In this document: positions 1 through 8,800 of the stretch, piece after piece
Position numbering within the stretch: the stretch's first letter is position 1
How the letters are laid out: the number at the start of each line of letters is the position of its first letter
NCBI RefSeq assembly: GCF_020010905.1
Contig: NZ_JAGJBY010000002.1
Location: forward strand, 1,674,001 to 1,738,000
Source: Streptomyces acidiscabies
Lineage (GTDB): Bacteria > Actinomycetota > Actinomycetes > Streptomycetales > Streptomycetaceae
DNA length: 64,000 nucleotides
Direction of reading: 5' to 3'
Notes under the pieces: generated by a model
The model's input: only the letters and a program-made list of their open reading frames with translations
Database searches by the model: none
Told to the model about the DNA's origin: nothing
Position numbers and translations under genes: made by a program

Positions 1-2
1 AG

Positions 3-545
3 CTGGGCGCCTTCGAGGCGGTGCTCGCCAAGACGCTGGAGGCGGTCGGCCGGGGCCGCGACAAGCTGCACGGCCGGATCGCCTCCGACGACCTCGGCTC
101 CCTCGCCGACGACGCCACGACCTTCCAGCACTCCTCCGACGCCGACTTCCTCGCCGACCTCGCGGCCCTCTCCGACCGCGAGGAGTCCTCCCGCACGGGC
201 TCGACCCCGATCCCGGCCCAGCCCGCGCCCCCGGCCGAGCAGCCCGCCGTCCACGGCTACGAGCAGCAGCCCGCGTACGGCTACCAGGACGGCTACGGCG
301 GCTACGGCGGCTACGAGCAGCCGTACGCGCAGCCGGACCCGTACGCCTACCAGCAGGCCGACCCGTACGCGGCGACGGCCTACCAGGGGTACGACCAGCA
401 GCAGGCGTACGAGCAGCAGCCGCAGCAGCCCCAGCAACAGCAGCAGCCGCAGCAGTCGTACGCGCTCGACGAGACGAGCCTCTTCGACACCGGCATGATC
501 ACGCCGGAGCAGCTCAGGGCCTACGAGCAGGGGCGCGGCCTGTAG
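3..545 (+). CDS. C-terminal part of a DivIVA-like / ATP-synthase-b-like coiled-coil protein (partial)
   Basis: The gene enters from the left edge in frame from base 3 and ends at TAG 543-545, so only about 180 C-terminal residues are visible. The first part (AFEAVLAKTLEAVGRGR) looks like the end of a charged helical region. It is followed by an acidic stretch and then a long low-complexity tail rich in Tyr, Gln, Pro and Gly, with repeated DPYAY and YEQQ pieces, and a conserved-looking end (LDETSLFDTGMI). Streptomyces carry a protein of this build just upstream of the rpmF-rnc block, usually annotated as a cell division initiation (DivIVA-like) or ATP synthase b-like protein. The function is inferred from recalled family resemblance; the diagnostic N-terminal domain is outside the window. 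Confidence 0.6.
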   Translation: MGAFEAVLAKTLEAVGRGRDKLHGRIASDDLGSLADDATTFQHSSDADFLADLAALSDREESSRTGSTPIPAQPAPPAEQPAVHGYEQQPAYGYQDGYGGYGGYEQPYAQPDPYAYQQADPYAATAYQGYDQQQAYEQQPQQPQQQQQPQQSYALDETSLFDTGMITPEQLRAYEQGRGL

Positions 546-568
546 CCGAGCCCGTCACCGGACCCGGA

Positions 569-598
569 TTGGGCTGTGCGCGAATGGTCCAGTATCCT
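569..598 (+). promoter_or_regulatory. Vegetative-type promoter for the DUF177-rpmF-rnc group
   Basis: TTGGGC (569-574) and TATCCT (593-598) are separated by 18 bases and fit a housekeeping sigma promoter (TTGnnn / TAnnnT). The predicted start would give a leader of about 85 bases before the ATG at 690. Seen by eye; no transcript data. Confidence 0.55.
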
Positions 599-689
599 GG
601 CTCTTCGGTCGCGTGTACGTCCGCGATCAACGCTGCCCCGAAGCACCGCTGGGCGGCGCCCTCCAGCTCGGAAGAGATCGAAAACAGGA

Positions 690-1334
690 ATGGCCGCGAA
701 CGCCCGCCTCGACCACCGCAACCCCCTCGTGTTCGACACGCACGAGCTGGGTCGGCGGCCTGGCGCGCTCCAGCGCCTGACCCGTGAGATCGACGCCCCC
801 AAGGATCTCGGGATCCAGGGTGTCGTCGGAGTGCCGGAAGGCGCCCCGGTCGAACTGGAACTCCGGCTGGAGTCGGTCATGGACGGAGTGCTCGTCACAG
901 GCACCGCCCGTGCACAGGCCGAGGGGGAGTGCGTAAGGTGTCTGGAGCCGGTCGGCCTTGAGGTCGACGCGGACTTCCAGGAGATGTTCTCGTACCCTGA
1001 CGCCGACGACCGTGGCCGCCCGAAGGCGGAACCGGTCGACGACGCCGAGGAAGACGAGGACACGCTCTTCATCGAGGACGGACTGTTCGACCTCGAATCC
1101 GTGCTGCGTGACGCGGTGGTGCTCGCACTGCCGATGCAGCCGGTGTGCCAGGACGACTGCCAGGGACTGTGCTCCGAGTGTGGAGCCAGGCTCTCGGACG
1201 ACCCGGATCACCGTCACGACGCCGTCGACATCCGGTGGGCGGCATTGCAGGGACTCTCGGGTTCGCTCGAATCCGATGAGAAGGACAAGATCACCGGCGC
1301 TGAAGCAGGCGTCGACGAGAAGCAGGAGAAGTAG
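690..1334 (+). CDS. DUF177 (YceD-family) protein
   Basis: This 214-residue protein belongs to the DUF177/YceD family, which in bacteria sits directly upstream of rpmF. YceD-type proteins are linked to rRNA or large-subunit metabolism, but the exact role is not settled. The visible marks are an acidic middle region and a C-terminal Cys cluster (PVCQDDCQGLCSECG) that could bind metal, as in other family members with Cys pairs. ATG 690 was chosen because the family-like sequence begins there and upstream codons lie in the promoter/leader region. The stop is 2 bases before the rpmF GTG, so the two genes are co-transcribed and probably translationally linked. Confidence 0.88.
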   Translation: MAANARLDHRNPLVFDTHELGRRPGALQRLTREIDAPKDLGIQGVVGVPEGAPVELELRLESVMDGVLVTGTARAQAEGECVRCLEPVGLEVDADFQEMFSYPDADDRGRPKAEPVDDAEEDEDTLFIEDGLFDLESVLRDAVVLALPMQPVCQDDCQGLCSECGARLSDDPDHRHDAVDIRWAALQGLSGSLESDEKDKITGAEAGVDEKQEK

Positions 1335-1336
1335 CC

Positions 1337-1510
1337 GTGGCTGTTCCGAAGCGGAAGATGTCGCGCAGCAACACGCGCCACCGCCGGTCGCAGTGGAAGG
1401 CTGCGGTCCCCACCCTGGTTGCGTGCGAGCGCTGCCACGAGCCCAAGCTGCAGCACATCGCGTGCCCGTCTTGCGGCACCTACAACAAGCGCCAGGTCCT
1501 CGAAGTCTGA
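1337..1510 (+). CDS. rpmF: 50S ribosomal protein L32
   Basis: This 57-residue basic protein starts MAVPKRKMSRSNTRHRR, the standard L32 N-terminus. It keeps two CxxC pairs (C30/C33 and C43/C46), so it is the zinc-binding form of L32. The length is normal for the family. GTG 1337 follows the DUF177 stop by two bases, and the gene is followed 17 bases later by rnc. Streptomyces often carry a second, Cys-less L32 elsewhere under zinc control; the zinc form here would be the zinc-replete version. That is an inference from the Cys pattern. Confidence 0.97.
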   Translation: MAVPKRKMSRSNTRHRRSQWKAAVPTLVACERCHEPKLQHIACPSCGTYNKRQVLEV

Positions 1511-1527
1511 GGCTGGTGAGAGGCACT

Positions 1528-2319
1528 GTGTCCACGCCGAAGAAAAACTCTGCGGACAACACGGCCTCGTCCCACACGCTTCTGGAAGGGCGGCTCGGCT
1601 ACCGGCTGGAGTCCGCCCTTCTGGTGCGTGCGCTGACGCACCGTTCCTACGCGTACGAGAACGGCGGTCTGCCGACGAACGAGCGGCTGGAGTTCCTCGG
1701 GGACTCCGTGCTCGGTCTCGTCGTCACCGACACGCTGTACACGACCCACCCCGACCTCCCGGAAGGCCAACTGGCCAAGCTCCGGGCCGCGGTGGTCAAC
1801 TCGCGCGCACTGGCGGAAGTCGGCCGCGGCCTCGAACTCGGCTCCTTCATCCGGCTCGGCCGGGGTGAAGAGGGCACGGGCGGCCGGGACAAGGCGTCCA
1901 TCCTCGCCGACACCCTTGAAGCGGTGATCGGCGCGGTCTATCTCGACCAGGGCCTCGACGCGGCCTCCGAACTGGTGCACCGCCTGTTCGACCCGCTGAT
2001 CGAGAAGTCCTCGAACCTCGGTGCCGGCCTGGACTGGAAGACCAGTCTCCAGGAGCTCACCGCGACCGAAGGGCTCGGTGTCCCCGAGTACCTGGTCACG
2101 GAGACCGGCCCCGATCACGAGAAGACCTTCACTGCTGCCGCCCGCGTCGGAGGCGTCTCGTACGGCACCGGCACCGGCCGCAGCAAGAAGGAGGCGGAGC
2201 AGCAAGCCGCCGAGTCCGCGTGGCGCGCGATCCGCGCCGCCGCGGACGAACGGATCAAGCAGGAGGCGGCGGCTGCCGAAGAAGCCGCTGCCACCGACGC
2301 CGAGTCCGCCTCCGCATAA
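1528..2319 (+). CDS. rnc: Ribonuclease III (AbsB type)
   Basis: This is a 263-residue double-strand-specific endoribonuclease that processes rRNA precursors and structured mRNAs. In Streptomyces its homologue AbsB controls antibiotic production globally. The RNase III signature NERLEFLGDSVLG carries the catalytic acidic residues, and a second acidic site lies in DTLEAVIGAVYLD. A C-terminal double-stranded-RNA-binding domain follows (GTGRSKKEAEQQAAESAW). The tail is Ala/Glu-rich. GTG 1528 is preferred because GAGAGG lies 4 bases upstream; GTG 1516 in the same frame is a possible alternative that adds four residues. It is the last gene before a strong hairpin. Confidence 0.95.
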   Translation: MSTPKKNSADNTASSHTLLEGRLGYRLESALLVRALTHRSYAYENGGLPTNERLEFLGDSVLGLVVTDTLYTTHPDLPEGQLAKLRAAVVNSRALAEVGRGLELGSFIRLGRGEEGTGGRDKASILADTLEAVIGAVYLDQGLDAASELVHRLFDPLIEKSSNLGAGLDWKTSLQELTATEGLGVPEYLVTETGPDHEKTFTAAARVGGVSYGTGTGRSKKEAEQQAAESAWRAIRAAADERIKQEAAAAEEAAATDAESASA

Positions 2320-2329
2320 GTAGTCAGTC

Positions 2330-2368
2330 ACCGAGCGCCCGGCCCCTTCGCGGGGGCGGGCGCTCGGT
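2330..2368 (+). terminator. Hairpin between rnc and mutM
   Basis: A 17-base stem (2330-2346 with 2352-2368, one mismatch) closes a TTCGC loop. There is no clear T run, which is usual for Streptomyces hairpins of this kind. It sits 11 bases past the rnc stop and 19 bases before mutM, so it may end or attenuate the rpmF-rnc transcript. Confidence 0.65.
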
Positions 2369-2387
2369 TCACATCCGGGGGAGCGTC

Positions 2388-3248
2388 ATGCCCGAGTTGC
2401 CCGAGGTCGAGGTCGTCCGACGGGGTCTGGAGCGGTGGGTGGCCGGCCGTACGGTCGCCGACGCGGAGGTCCTGCACCCCAGAGCCGTACGCCGCCACCT
2501 CGCCGGCGCCGACGACTTCGCCCACCGCCTGAAGGGCCACCGGATCGGTACGCCGTCGAGACGAGGCAAGTACCTCTGGCTCCCCCTCGACGACGGCGGC
2601 CAGGCGATCCTCGCCCACCTCGGGATGAGCGGCCAGCTCCTGGTCCAGCCGCCCGACGCCGCCGACGAGAAGCACCTGCGCATCCGTGTCCGGTTCGCCG
2701 ACGACGTACAGACGCAGCTCCGCTTCGTCGACCAGCGCACCTTCGGCGGGCTCTCCCTGCACGACACGACGGACGACGGCCTTCCGGACGTCATCGGACA
2801 CATCGCCCGCGACCCCCTGGACCCCCTCTTCGACGACGAGGCGTTCCACGAGGCGCTGCGCCGCAAGCGCACGACGGTCAAACGCGCGCTGCTGGACCAG
2901 TCGCTGATCAGCGGGGTCGGCAACATCTACGCGGACGAGGCGCTGTGGCGCAGCCGCCTGCACTACGACCGCCCGGTCACGGGCTTCACACGCCCCCGCA
3001 CGGCCGAACTCCTCGGCCACGTCCGGGACGTGATGAACGCGGCCCTCGCCGTGGGCGGCACCAGCTTCGACAGCCTGTACGTCAACGTCAACGGCGAATC
3101 GGGCTACTTCGACCGCTCCCTGGACGCGTACGGCCGCGAGGGCGAACCCTGCAACCGCTGCGGCACGGCGATGCGCCGACGGCCGTGGATGAACCGGTCC
3201 AGCTACTTCTGCCCGAAGTGTCAGCGCCCGCCGCGGGTTTCGTCGTAG
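2388..3248 (+). CDS. mutM: Formamidopyrimidine-DNA glycosylase
   Basis: This 286-residue bifunctional DNA glycosylase/AP lyase removes 8-oxoguanine and formamidopyrimidines in base excision repair. The chain starts MPELPEVE, giving the catalytic N-terminal proline (P2 after Met removal) and Glu3. The H2TH region carries DQSLISGVGNIYADEAL, and the C-terminus has the CxxC...CxxC zinc finger (CNRCG and CPKCQ). GGGGGAG lies a few bases before ATG 2388. The 3' end overlaps the convergent HxlR gene by 28 bases. The length is normal and all key residues are present. Confidence 0.96.
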   Translation: MPELPEVEVVRRGLERWVAGRTVADAEVLHPRAVRRHLAGADDFAHRLKGHRIGTPSRRGKYLWLPLDDGGQAILAHLGMSGQLLVQPPDAADEKHLRIRVRFADDVQTQLRFVDQRTFGGLSLHDTTDDGLPDVIGHIARDPLDPLFDDEAFHEALRRKRTTVKRALLDQSLISGVGNIYADEALWRSRLHYDRPVTGFTRPRTAELLGHVRDVMNAALAVGGTSFDSLYVNVNGESGYFDRSLDAYGREGEPCNRCGTAMRRRPWMNRSSYFCPKCQRPPRVSS

Positions 3249-3619
3249 CGGTTGCGGGCCACGAGGACGTCGTCCATGTGGCCCTCCACGAACTGGATCA
3301 GCGCCAGCAGGCGTTCGGCGACCTCGCGGCCGAGCGGGGTCAACTCGTAGTCCACGCGCGGGGGGTTGGTCGGCTGGGCCTCGCGGTGGACGAAGCCGTC
3401 GCGCTCCAGGGCGTGCAGCGTCTGGGAGAGCATCTTCTCGCTGACGCCGTCGACCCGGCGGCGCAGTTCGTTGAAGCGCAGGGAGCCTTCGTACAGGGCC
3501 CCGAGCGTCAGACCGCCCCACCTGCCGCTCACGTGTTCCAGCGCTCCCCGCGAGACGCAGGCTTTCGCGAACACGCTGTACGGCAGGTCCTCTAGCGGGG
3601 TCTCCTGGGTGCTGGTCAT
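3221..3619 (-). CDS. HxlR-family winged-helix transcriptional regulator
   Basis: This 132-residue protein has the HxlR layout. An N-terminal segment carries a single Cys (KACVSRG), then comes the winged helix (GRWGGLTLGALYEG, LRFNELRR, GVSEKMLSQTLHALERDG) and a C-terminal helix for dimerization. HxlR proteins usually control a neighbouring detoxification or oxidoreductase gene and often respond to aldehydes or oxidants through the Cys; the target here is not evident. ATG is at 3619. Just upstream lie three copies of a GGTAAGCG(CT) half-site, suggesting autoregulation. It converges on and overlaps mutM. No divergent partner is present, since the next gene upstream is also on the minus strand. 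Confidence 0.88.
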   Translation of the reverse strand: MTSTQETPLEDLPYSVFAKACVSRGALEHVSGRWGGLTLGALYEGSLRFNELRRRVDGVSEKMLSQTLHALERDGFVHREAQPTNPPRVDYELTPLGREVAERLLALIQFVEGHMDDVLVARNRYDETRGGR

Positions 3620-3621
3620 GG

Positions 3622-3680
3622 GGTAAGCGTAGGCGAAACTAGCGCTTACCGACAGGTTGCACTAACCAGAAGTAAGCGCT
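3622..3680 (-). promoter_or_regulatory. Operator candidate of the HxlR gene (three GGTAAGCGCT half-sites)
   Basis: AGCGCTTAC (3641-3649) and GTAAGCGCT (3672-3680) form a perfect 9-base inverted repeat with a 22-base spacer. A third, shortened copy GGTAAGCG lies at 3622-3629, right next to the start codon. The spacing puts the repeats across the expected promoter of the minus-strand HxlR gene, so autoregulation is the simplest reading. Confidence 0.6.
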
Positions 3681-3686
3681 AACCGG

Positions 3687-4700
3687 TCAGTAGCCGAAGT
3701 CCTGCGTCCACCACGGCCCACCCGAACCGAAGTGCACCCCGACCCCCAGCGTCTTGAAGTCGCAGTTCAGGATGTTCGCCTTGTGGCCGGGGCTGTTCAT
3801 CCACGCGTCCATCACGGCCGCGGCGTCGCCCTGGCCCCGGGCTATGTTCTCCCCGGCGAGGTCGGTGATCCCGGCGGCGGCAGCGCGGTCCCAGGGGGAC
3901 TTGCCGTCGGGGTCGGTGTGGTCGAAGAAGCCCCGCGCGGCCATGTCCTCGCTGAACTTCTGGGCGAGATCCGCGAGGGCGCTGTTCGCGGACAGGGCAC
4001 TGCAACCGACCTTCGCGCGCTCCTCGTTGACGAGCACGAGGACCTGGGCGGCGGCCTGGAGTTCCGCCGATACGGCGGTCGCGGCCTTCGCCGGTGCCTT
4101 CGCGGCGGGCGCCTCTGTCTGCTTCTCCTGCACCGGCGTCTCGGCGGCCTTGGAGGGGCTGGAGGAAGGTTTCGCCTCGGCGGCCTTCTTCGCGGGCGCC
4201 TTCTTCTCCTTCTCGGGCGCGGGAGACGTCTTCGGCGCGAGAGAGGGGGACGCCGACGGTGCGGATGCCCTCGGCGCCGTACCGGCTCCGCTGTCCGCCG
4301 TACCCGCAGCGCCGCCCTGTTCGGAGGCCGCGTTGGTGGGGGAGTCGGAGGCGCGGACGCGGTCGCCGGAGGCGTCCGAGGCGCTGTCGCCGCCGAGCTT
4401 GTAGCTCTCCAGACCCGGGACGATCCCCGACGTCACGGCGACCGCGCCGAGCGCGACGGCGGCGGAGACACCGAGGAGGCCGGTGCGGACGGGGTGCTTC
4501 TTGCGGCGCCGGTGCGGGCCGGCGGTGGCTGTCCCGGTGGCGCTGTCCGTCGCGTACAGGTAGTCGGAGCTGAGCGCGTTGGCGTCCGCGTACGCCTCGG
4601 GGTCCACGGAGGGGGGCATCCCCATGCCGGGGGTGTGGTCCTGCTCGTGCGTGTGGCCCGTCTCGGCGCGTCCGGCGGCTGCGCGTCGGTGGCGTCCCAT
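3687..4700 (-). CDS. CAP-domain (SCP/PR-1 family) secreted or membrane-anchored protein
   Basis: This 337-residue protein has four parts. There is a cytoplasmic N-terminus of about 70 residues, one membrane segment (TGLLGVSAAVALGAVAVTS), and a long Ala/Pro/Ser/Lys low-complexity linker. The C-terminal CAP domain of about 125 residues carries LVNEERAKVGC, a His in FFDHTDPDG, GENIARGQG and SPGHKANIL. Bacterial CAP proteins are extracellular and mostly of unknown function. ATG 4700 gives a start outside the neighbouring acylphosphatase; longer frames would run through it on the other strand. Two Cys in the CAP domain (C of VGC and NCDF) may form a disulfide. It is transcribed toward the HxlR operator region. 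Confidence 0.88.
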   Translation of the reverse strand: MGRHRRAAAGRAETGHTHEQDHTPGMGMPPSVDPEAYADANALSSDYLYATDSATGTATAGPHRRRKKHPVRTGLLGVSAAVALGAVAVTSGIVPGLESYKLGGDSASDASGDRVRASDSPTNAASEQGGAAGTADSGAGTAPRASAPSASPSLAPKTSPAPEKEKKAPAKKAAEAKPSSSPSKAAETPVQEKQTEAPAAKAPAKAATAVSAELQAAAQVLVLVNEERAKVGCSALSANSALADLAQKFSEDMAARGFFDHTDPDGKSPWDRAAAAGITDLAGENIARGQGDAAAVMDAWMNSPGHKANILNCDFKTLGVGVHFGSGGPWWTQDFGY

Positions 4701-4836
4701 CTGCTGGCCTTCCTCGTCCTGCGGCGTTCCGCCCTGAATCACTCGATCGGGTGAGTTTCTTTTGGGTGGGGACGGTACCCCATGACGTCCGAGGAGGAAG
4801 TGTCCTGAGCGACATCGGTCTGGTTGGGTGGCCCTT

Positions 4837-5118
4837 ATGAGCGAGGACGCACGACTGGTCGCCTGGGTCCGTGGACACGTACAGGGCGTGGGATTCCGCT
4901 GGTTCACCCGGGCCAAGGCGCTGGAGATCGGAGGGCTGAGTGGTTTTGCTCTCAATTTGGCCGACGGGCGCGTACAAGTGGTCGCCGAGGGGACCCGGGG
5001 CGGCTGTGAAGGACTGCTGGACTGGCTGACGGGAGACGACACGCCCGGCCGTGTGGACGGTGTCACCGAGATTTGGGACACACCGCGCGGCGGCTACGAC
5101 GGGTTCGCGATCCGCTGA
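4837..5118 (+). CDS. acyP: Acylphosphatase
   Basis: This 93-residue protein hydrolyses acyl phosphates such as acetyl- or carbamoyl-phosphate. The acylphosphatase signature GHVQGVGFR carries the catalytic Arg (residue 21), and the second motif (ALNLADGRVQVVAEG) carries the catalytic Asn near residue 40. The length matches the family. ATG 4837 gives the usual short N-terminus; an in-frame GTG at 4828 would add only three residues. It is divergent from the CAP gene and sits upstream of the small coiled-coil gene and smc, an arrangement that is common in Streptomyces. Confidence 0.95.
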   Translation: MSEDARLVAWVRGHVQGVGFRWFTRAKALEIGGLSGFALNLADGRVQVVAEGTRGGCEGLLDWLTGDDTPGRVDGVTEIWDTPRGGYDGFAIR

Positions 5119-5485
5119 GTCCTGAGGGGCCGGACGGTGCGCGGGAGGCCTGCCGGGCAGAGCCGCCGGGGAAAAGAAGCAGGTGGTTGCCAAGAAGCGC
5201 GCGCTCTGGCAGGCTCCCCGTCCAAGTGTGACCGCCGCGCCCCCGGGCTCCGCGAGGCTCGCAGCACCGCCGAGGGGCGCCGTGCTCGCCGTCCGGGCCG
5301 CTCCGTACGGGGCGTGATCGTGTTGACCGTCAAACTTTTTGGTGAGACGCTGAGGGAACCCCGCGCACCTAGCTGTTCGGCATGGATGAACGGCAGCAAC
5401 AACAGATCCTGCCCAGAGGCCGGGTGCGAATCCCTCACGACCCACACCGCTTCGGTCGGTCACTCAGTGTGGAGGACCATCCATC
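5119..5485 (+). other. Intergenic stretch with a possible promoter, no gene seen
   Basis: This 367-base stretch lies between acyP and the small gene at 5486. It holds TTGACCGTCAA (5323-5333), a short palindrome that includes a good -35 hexamer. The expected -10 position (about 5346-5351, ending CGCT) is poor. A short open frame starting at ATG 5382 overlaps the next gene in another phase and looks like chance. I see no stable tRNA fold or other RNA gene in it. Confidence 0.4.
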
Positions 5486-5689
5486 ATGGCAAAGGCGCTT
5501 CTCGGTTACGTCGGCGGTTCCGACCCGCGACTCCTCGCCGAGATGCGACGGCTCCAGCAGCGCGTCCAGGATCTGGAATCCGAGCTCGGACGGATCCAGG
5601 CCGAGAACGACGCGCTGACGGCTGCCGCTTCTCACGACAGGCTCATGGAGAGCATCGACGCACACCAGCCGGAGCCTGCGTTCACCTGA
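5486..5689 (+). CDS. Small conserved coiled-coil protein
   Basis: This 67-residue protein begins MAKALLGYVGGSDPRLL. It contains one heptad-like helix of about 30 residues (MRRLQQRVQDLESELGRI and AENDAL), then a short disordered tail. Small proteins of this build sit between acyP and smc in Streptomyces and other actinobacteria; no function is known to me. The helix suggests dimerization or docking to a partner. ATG 5486 follows a GGAGGA-containing leader (GTGGAGGACC). A strong terminator hairpin follows the stop, so it is the end of a transcript and not co-transcribed with smc. Confidence 0.85.
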   Translation: MAKALLGYVGGSDPRLLAEMRRLQQRVQDLESELGRIQAENDALTAAASHDRLMESIDAHQPEPAFT

Positions 5690-5737
5690 TCGCTAGCTGC
5701 ACCGCTCCACGGCACCGTTTGAGTTGTCAAGATTTGC

Positions 5738-5770
5738 AAGGGACGCTTCGGCGTCCCTTCTTTTCTTTCC
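5738..5770 (+). terminator. Rho-independent terminator upstream of smc
   Basis: A perfect 9-base stem (5738-5746 with 5751-5759) with a TTCG tetraloop is followed by a T-rich run (5759-5770). This is one of the clearest intrinsic terminators in the window. Confidence 0.9.
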
Positions 5771-5889
5771 CCGGCGTCTTTTATCGGCGTCTTGTATTGG
5801 GCCCCGTCCACTCTCTTTAACGTGTGGTGTGCCCGGCGCGTTCAGCCATGAAACCGCTGAGCCGTCCGCCGTTGGTAGAGTCCGGCGGC

Positions 5890-8800
5890 GTGCACCTCAA
5901 GGCCCTGACCCTGCGTGGGTTCAAGTCGTTCGCCTCCGCGACCACGCTCCGGTTCGAACCGGGGATCACCTGTGTCGTGGGGCCCAACGGGTCGGGCAAG
6001 TCCAACGTCGTCGACGCGCTCACCTGGGTCATGGGCGAGCACAGCGCGAAGTCGTTGCGTGGCGGCAAGATGGAGGACGTCATCTTCGCCGGTACGACCG
6101 GCCGCCCCCCGCTCGGCCGGGCCGAGGTCTCCCTCACGATCGACAACTCCGACGGAGCGCTGCCCATCGAGTACGCCGAGGTCACGATCACCCGGATCAT
6201 GTTCCGGGGCGGCTCCAGCGAGTACCAGATCAACGGCGACACCTGCCGGCTCCTCGACATCCAGGACCTGTTGAGCGACTCCGGCATCGGCCGCGAGATG
6301 CACGTTATCGTCGGCCAGGGCCAGTTGGACTCCGTCCTGCACGCCGATCCCATGGGCCGCCGCGCGTTCATCGAAGAGGCGGCCGGTGTCCTCAAGCACC
6401 GCAAGCGCAAGGAGAAGGCGCTCCGCAAGCTCGACGCGATGCAGGTCAACCTCTCCCGCGTCCAGGACCTCACCGACGAACTCCGCCGACAGCTCAAGCC
6501 GCTGGGCCGGCAGGCCGCAGTGGCCCGGCGTGCGGCTGTCATCCAAGCCGACCTCCGGGACGCCCGCCTCAGGCTGCTCGCCGACGACCTGGTCCGCCTC
6601 CGCGCCGCCCTCCAGACCGAGATCGCCGACGAAGCCGCGCTCAAGCAGCGCAAGGAGACGGCCGAGCAGGACCTCAAGAAGGCGCTCCAGCGCGAGGCCC
6701 ACCTCGAAGACGAGGTCCGCCGCCTCACCCCTCGCCTCCAGCGCACGCAACAGACCTGGTACGAGCTGTCCCAACTCGCCGAACGCGTCCGGGGCACCAT
6801 CTCCCTCGCCGACGCCCGCGTGAAGAGCGCGGCCTCCGCACCCCCCGAGGAGCGCCGGGGCCGCGACCCCGAGGACCTCGAACGCGAGGCGGCCCGCGTC
6901 CGCGAACAAGAAGCGGAACTGGAGGCGGCCCTCGAAGCCGCCGAACGAGCCCTGGAGGACACGGTCGCCCACCGCGCCGACCTCGAACGCGAGTTGGCCG
7001 CCGAGGAACGCCGCCTCAAGGACGCCGCCCGAGCCATCGCCGACCGCCGCGAGGGCCTGGCGCGTCTAGGGGGCCAGGTCAACGCGGCCCGCTCCCGGGC
7101 GGCCTCGGCCCAGTCCGAGATCGACCGGTTGGCGCTGGCCCGCGACGACGCACAGGCACGGGCGGTCGCCGCACAGGAGGAGTACGAGACCCTGCGGGCC
7201 GAGGTGGAGGGCCTGGACGCGGACGACGAAACCTTGACGCAGGCCCACGAAGCGGCGAAACGCGCACTGTCGGAGGCGGAGGCAACGCTGAGCGCGGCCC
7301 GAGAAGCGGCGGTGGCGGCGGAACGCCAACGAGCGGCGACGAGGGCGAGGCACGAGGCGTTGTCCCTTGGCCTGCGCCGCAAGGACGGCACGGGGATAGT
7401 ACTGGCGGCGAAGGACAGGCTCACGGGGGTACTGGGCCCGGCGGCAGAGTTGCTGACGATCGAGCCGGGTTACGAGGTGGCGCTGGCGACGGCGTTCGGG
7501 GCGGCGGCGGACGCGGTGGCGGTAACGGGGGTGGGCTCGGCGGCGGAGGCGATCAGGCTGCTGCGGAAGCAGGATGGGGGGAGGGCGACGCTGTTGGTGG
7601 CGGGGGGACCGGAGGGGCTTCGGGTTCGGTCGCGGGCGGAGGAGAGCACATCCGCAGCCGATGAGAGTGGCGAGGCCACGTCTTTCAGGGGCGCGGGGCT
7701 GTGTCCGATGTGCGGCTACCGCCGTGCGGGCGCGACCACCCACGACGACCCCGCACCTGATGAGCGCGGCGCAACCACATCTTTCAGGGGCGCGGGGCTG
7801 TGCCTGATGTGCGGCTACCGCCGCGCGGGCGCGACCACCCACGACGAACCCGCGCATGATGAGCGCGGCGCAACCACGTCTTTCAGGGGCGCGGGGAACT
7901 GCGCGATCAACCACGACGAACCCGCACTCAACGACGAAACAGCACCTACCCCCAGGGGCGCGGGGAACTGCGCGACAAGCCACAACGAACCCGCACCCGC
8001 CACACCTCCTCTCGCCACCGACCTCGTCCGCGCCCCCTCCGACCTCCTCCCGGCGATCCACCACCTCCTCCACAACATCGCCGTAGTCAACACCCTCGAA
8101 GACGCCGAGCACTTGATCCGCCAACACCCCCACCTCACCGCAGTCACCACAGAAGGCGACCTCCTCTCCCCCCACTTCGCCCACGGCGGCTCCGCAGGCG
8201 CCCCCAGCCTCCTCGAAGTCCAGGCGTCAGTGGACGAAGCAGCGGCGGAACTGGAAGAACTCGCCGTCCGCTGCGAAGAGTTGGCGGCACAACAGGACAC
8301 CGCGAAAGAGCACCGCAAGGAATCCGCAGCCCGAGTGGAGGAGCTGGCCGACCAACGCCGCACCGCAGACAGGGAAAAGTCCGCAGTGGCCCAACAACTC
8401 GGCCGCCTAGCAGGCCAGTCGAGAGGCGCAACCGGCGAGGCCGAGAGAGCCACCGCAGCAGCAGCCCGCGCACAGGACGCCCTGGACAAGGCACGGGAAG
8501 AAGTCGAGATCCTCGCCGAACGCCTCGCGGTAGCCGAGGAGTTGCCCGTAGAAGAGGAACCCGACCACGCCGTACGCGACCGCCTCGCAGCGGACGGCGC
8601 CAACGCCCGCCAGACGGAGATGGAGGCCCGCCTCCAGGCCCGTACGCACGAGGAACGCGTCAAGGCCCTTGCAGGCAGGGCCGATTCACTGGACCGCGCG
8701 GCGAGAGCGGAGCGCGATGCGAGGTCGAGGGCGGAACAACGGCAACGCAGGCTGAAGTACGAAGCCTCCGTGGCAACGGCCGTGGCGGACGGCGCCCGGC

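Noticed and set aside
5400..5460. A tRNA-like T-arm (GGTGCGAATCCC) upstream of the small coiled-coil gene
   Set aside because: The T-loop is not standard, no acceptor or anticodon stem could be paired, and no CCA end is present.
5382..5618. A short open frame starting MDERQQQQILPRG
   Set aside because: It overlaps the better-supported small gene at 5486 in another phase and its 3' half is a frame shadow of that gene.
7660..8001. The repeat array in smc considered as a CRISPR array
   Set aside because: Units follow each other with no unique spacers, differ in length and read through in the smc frame. There are no cas genes.
7660..8001. smc considered a pseudogene because of the insertion
   Set aside because: All units are multiples of three, there is no stop, and both heads with Walker A, signature and Walker B are intact.
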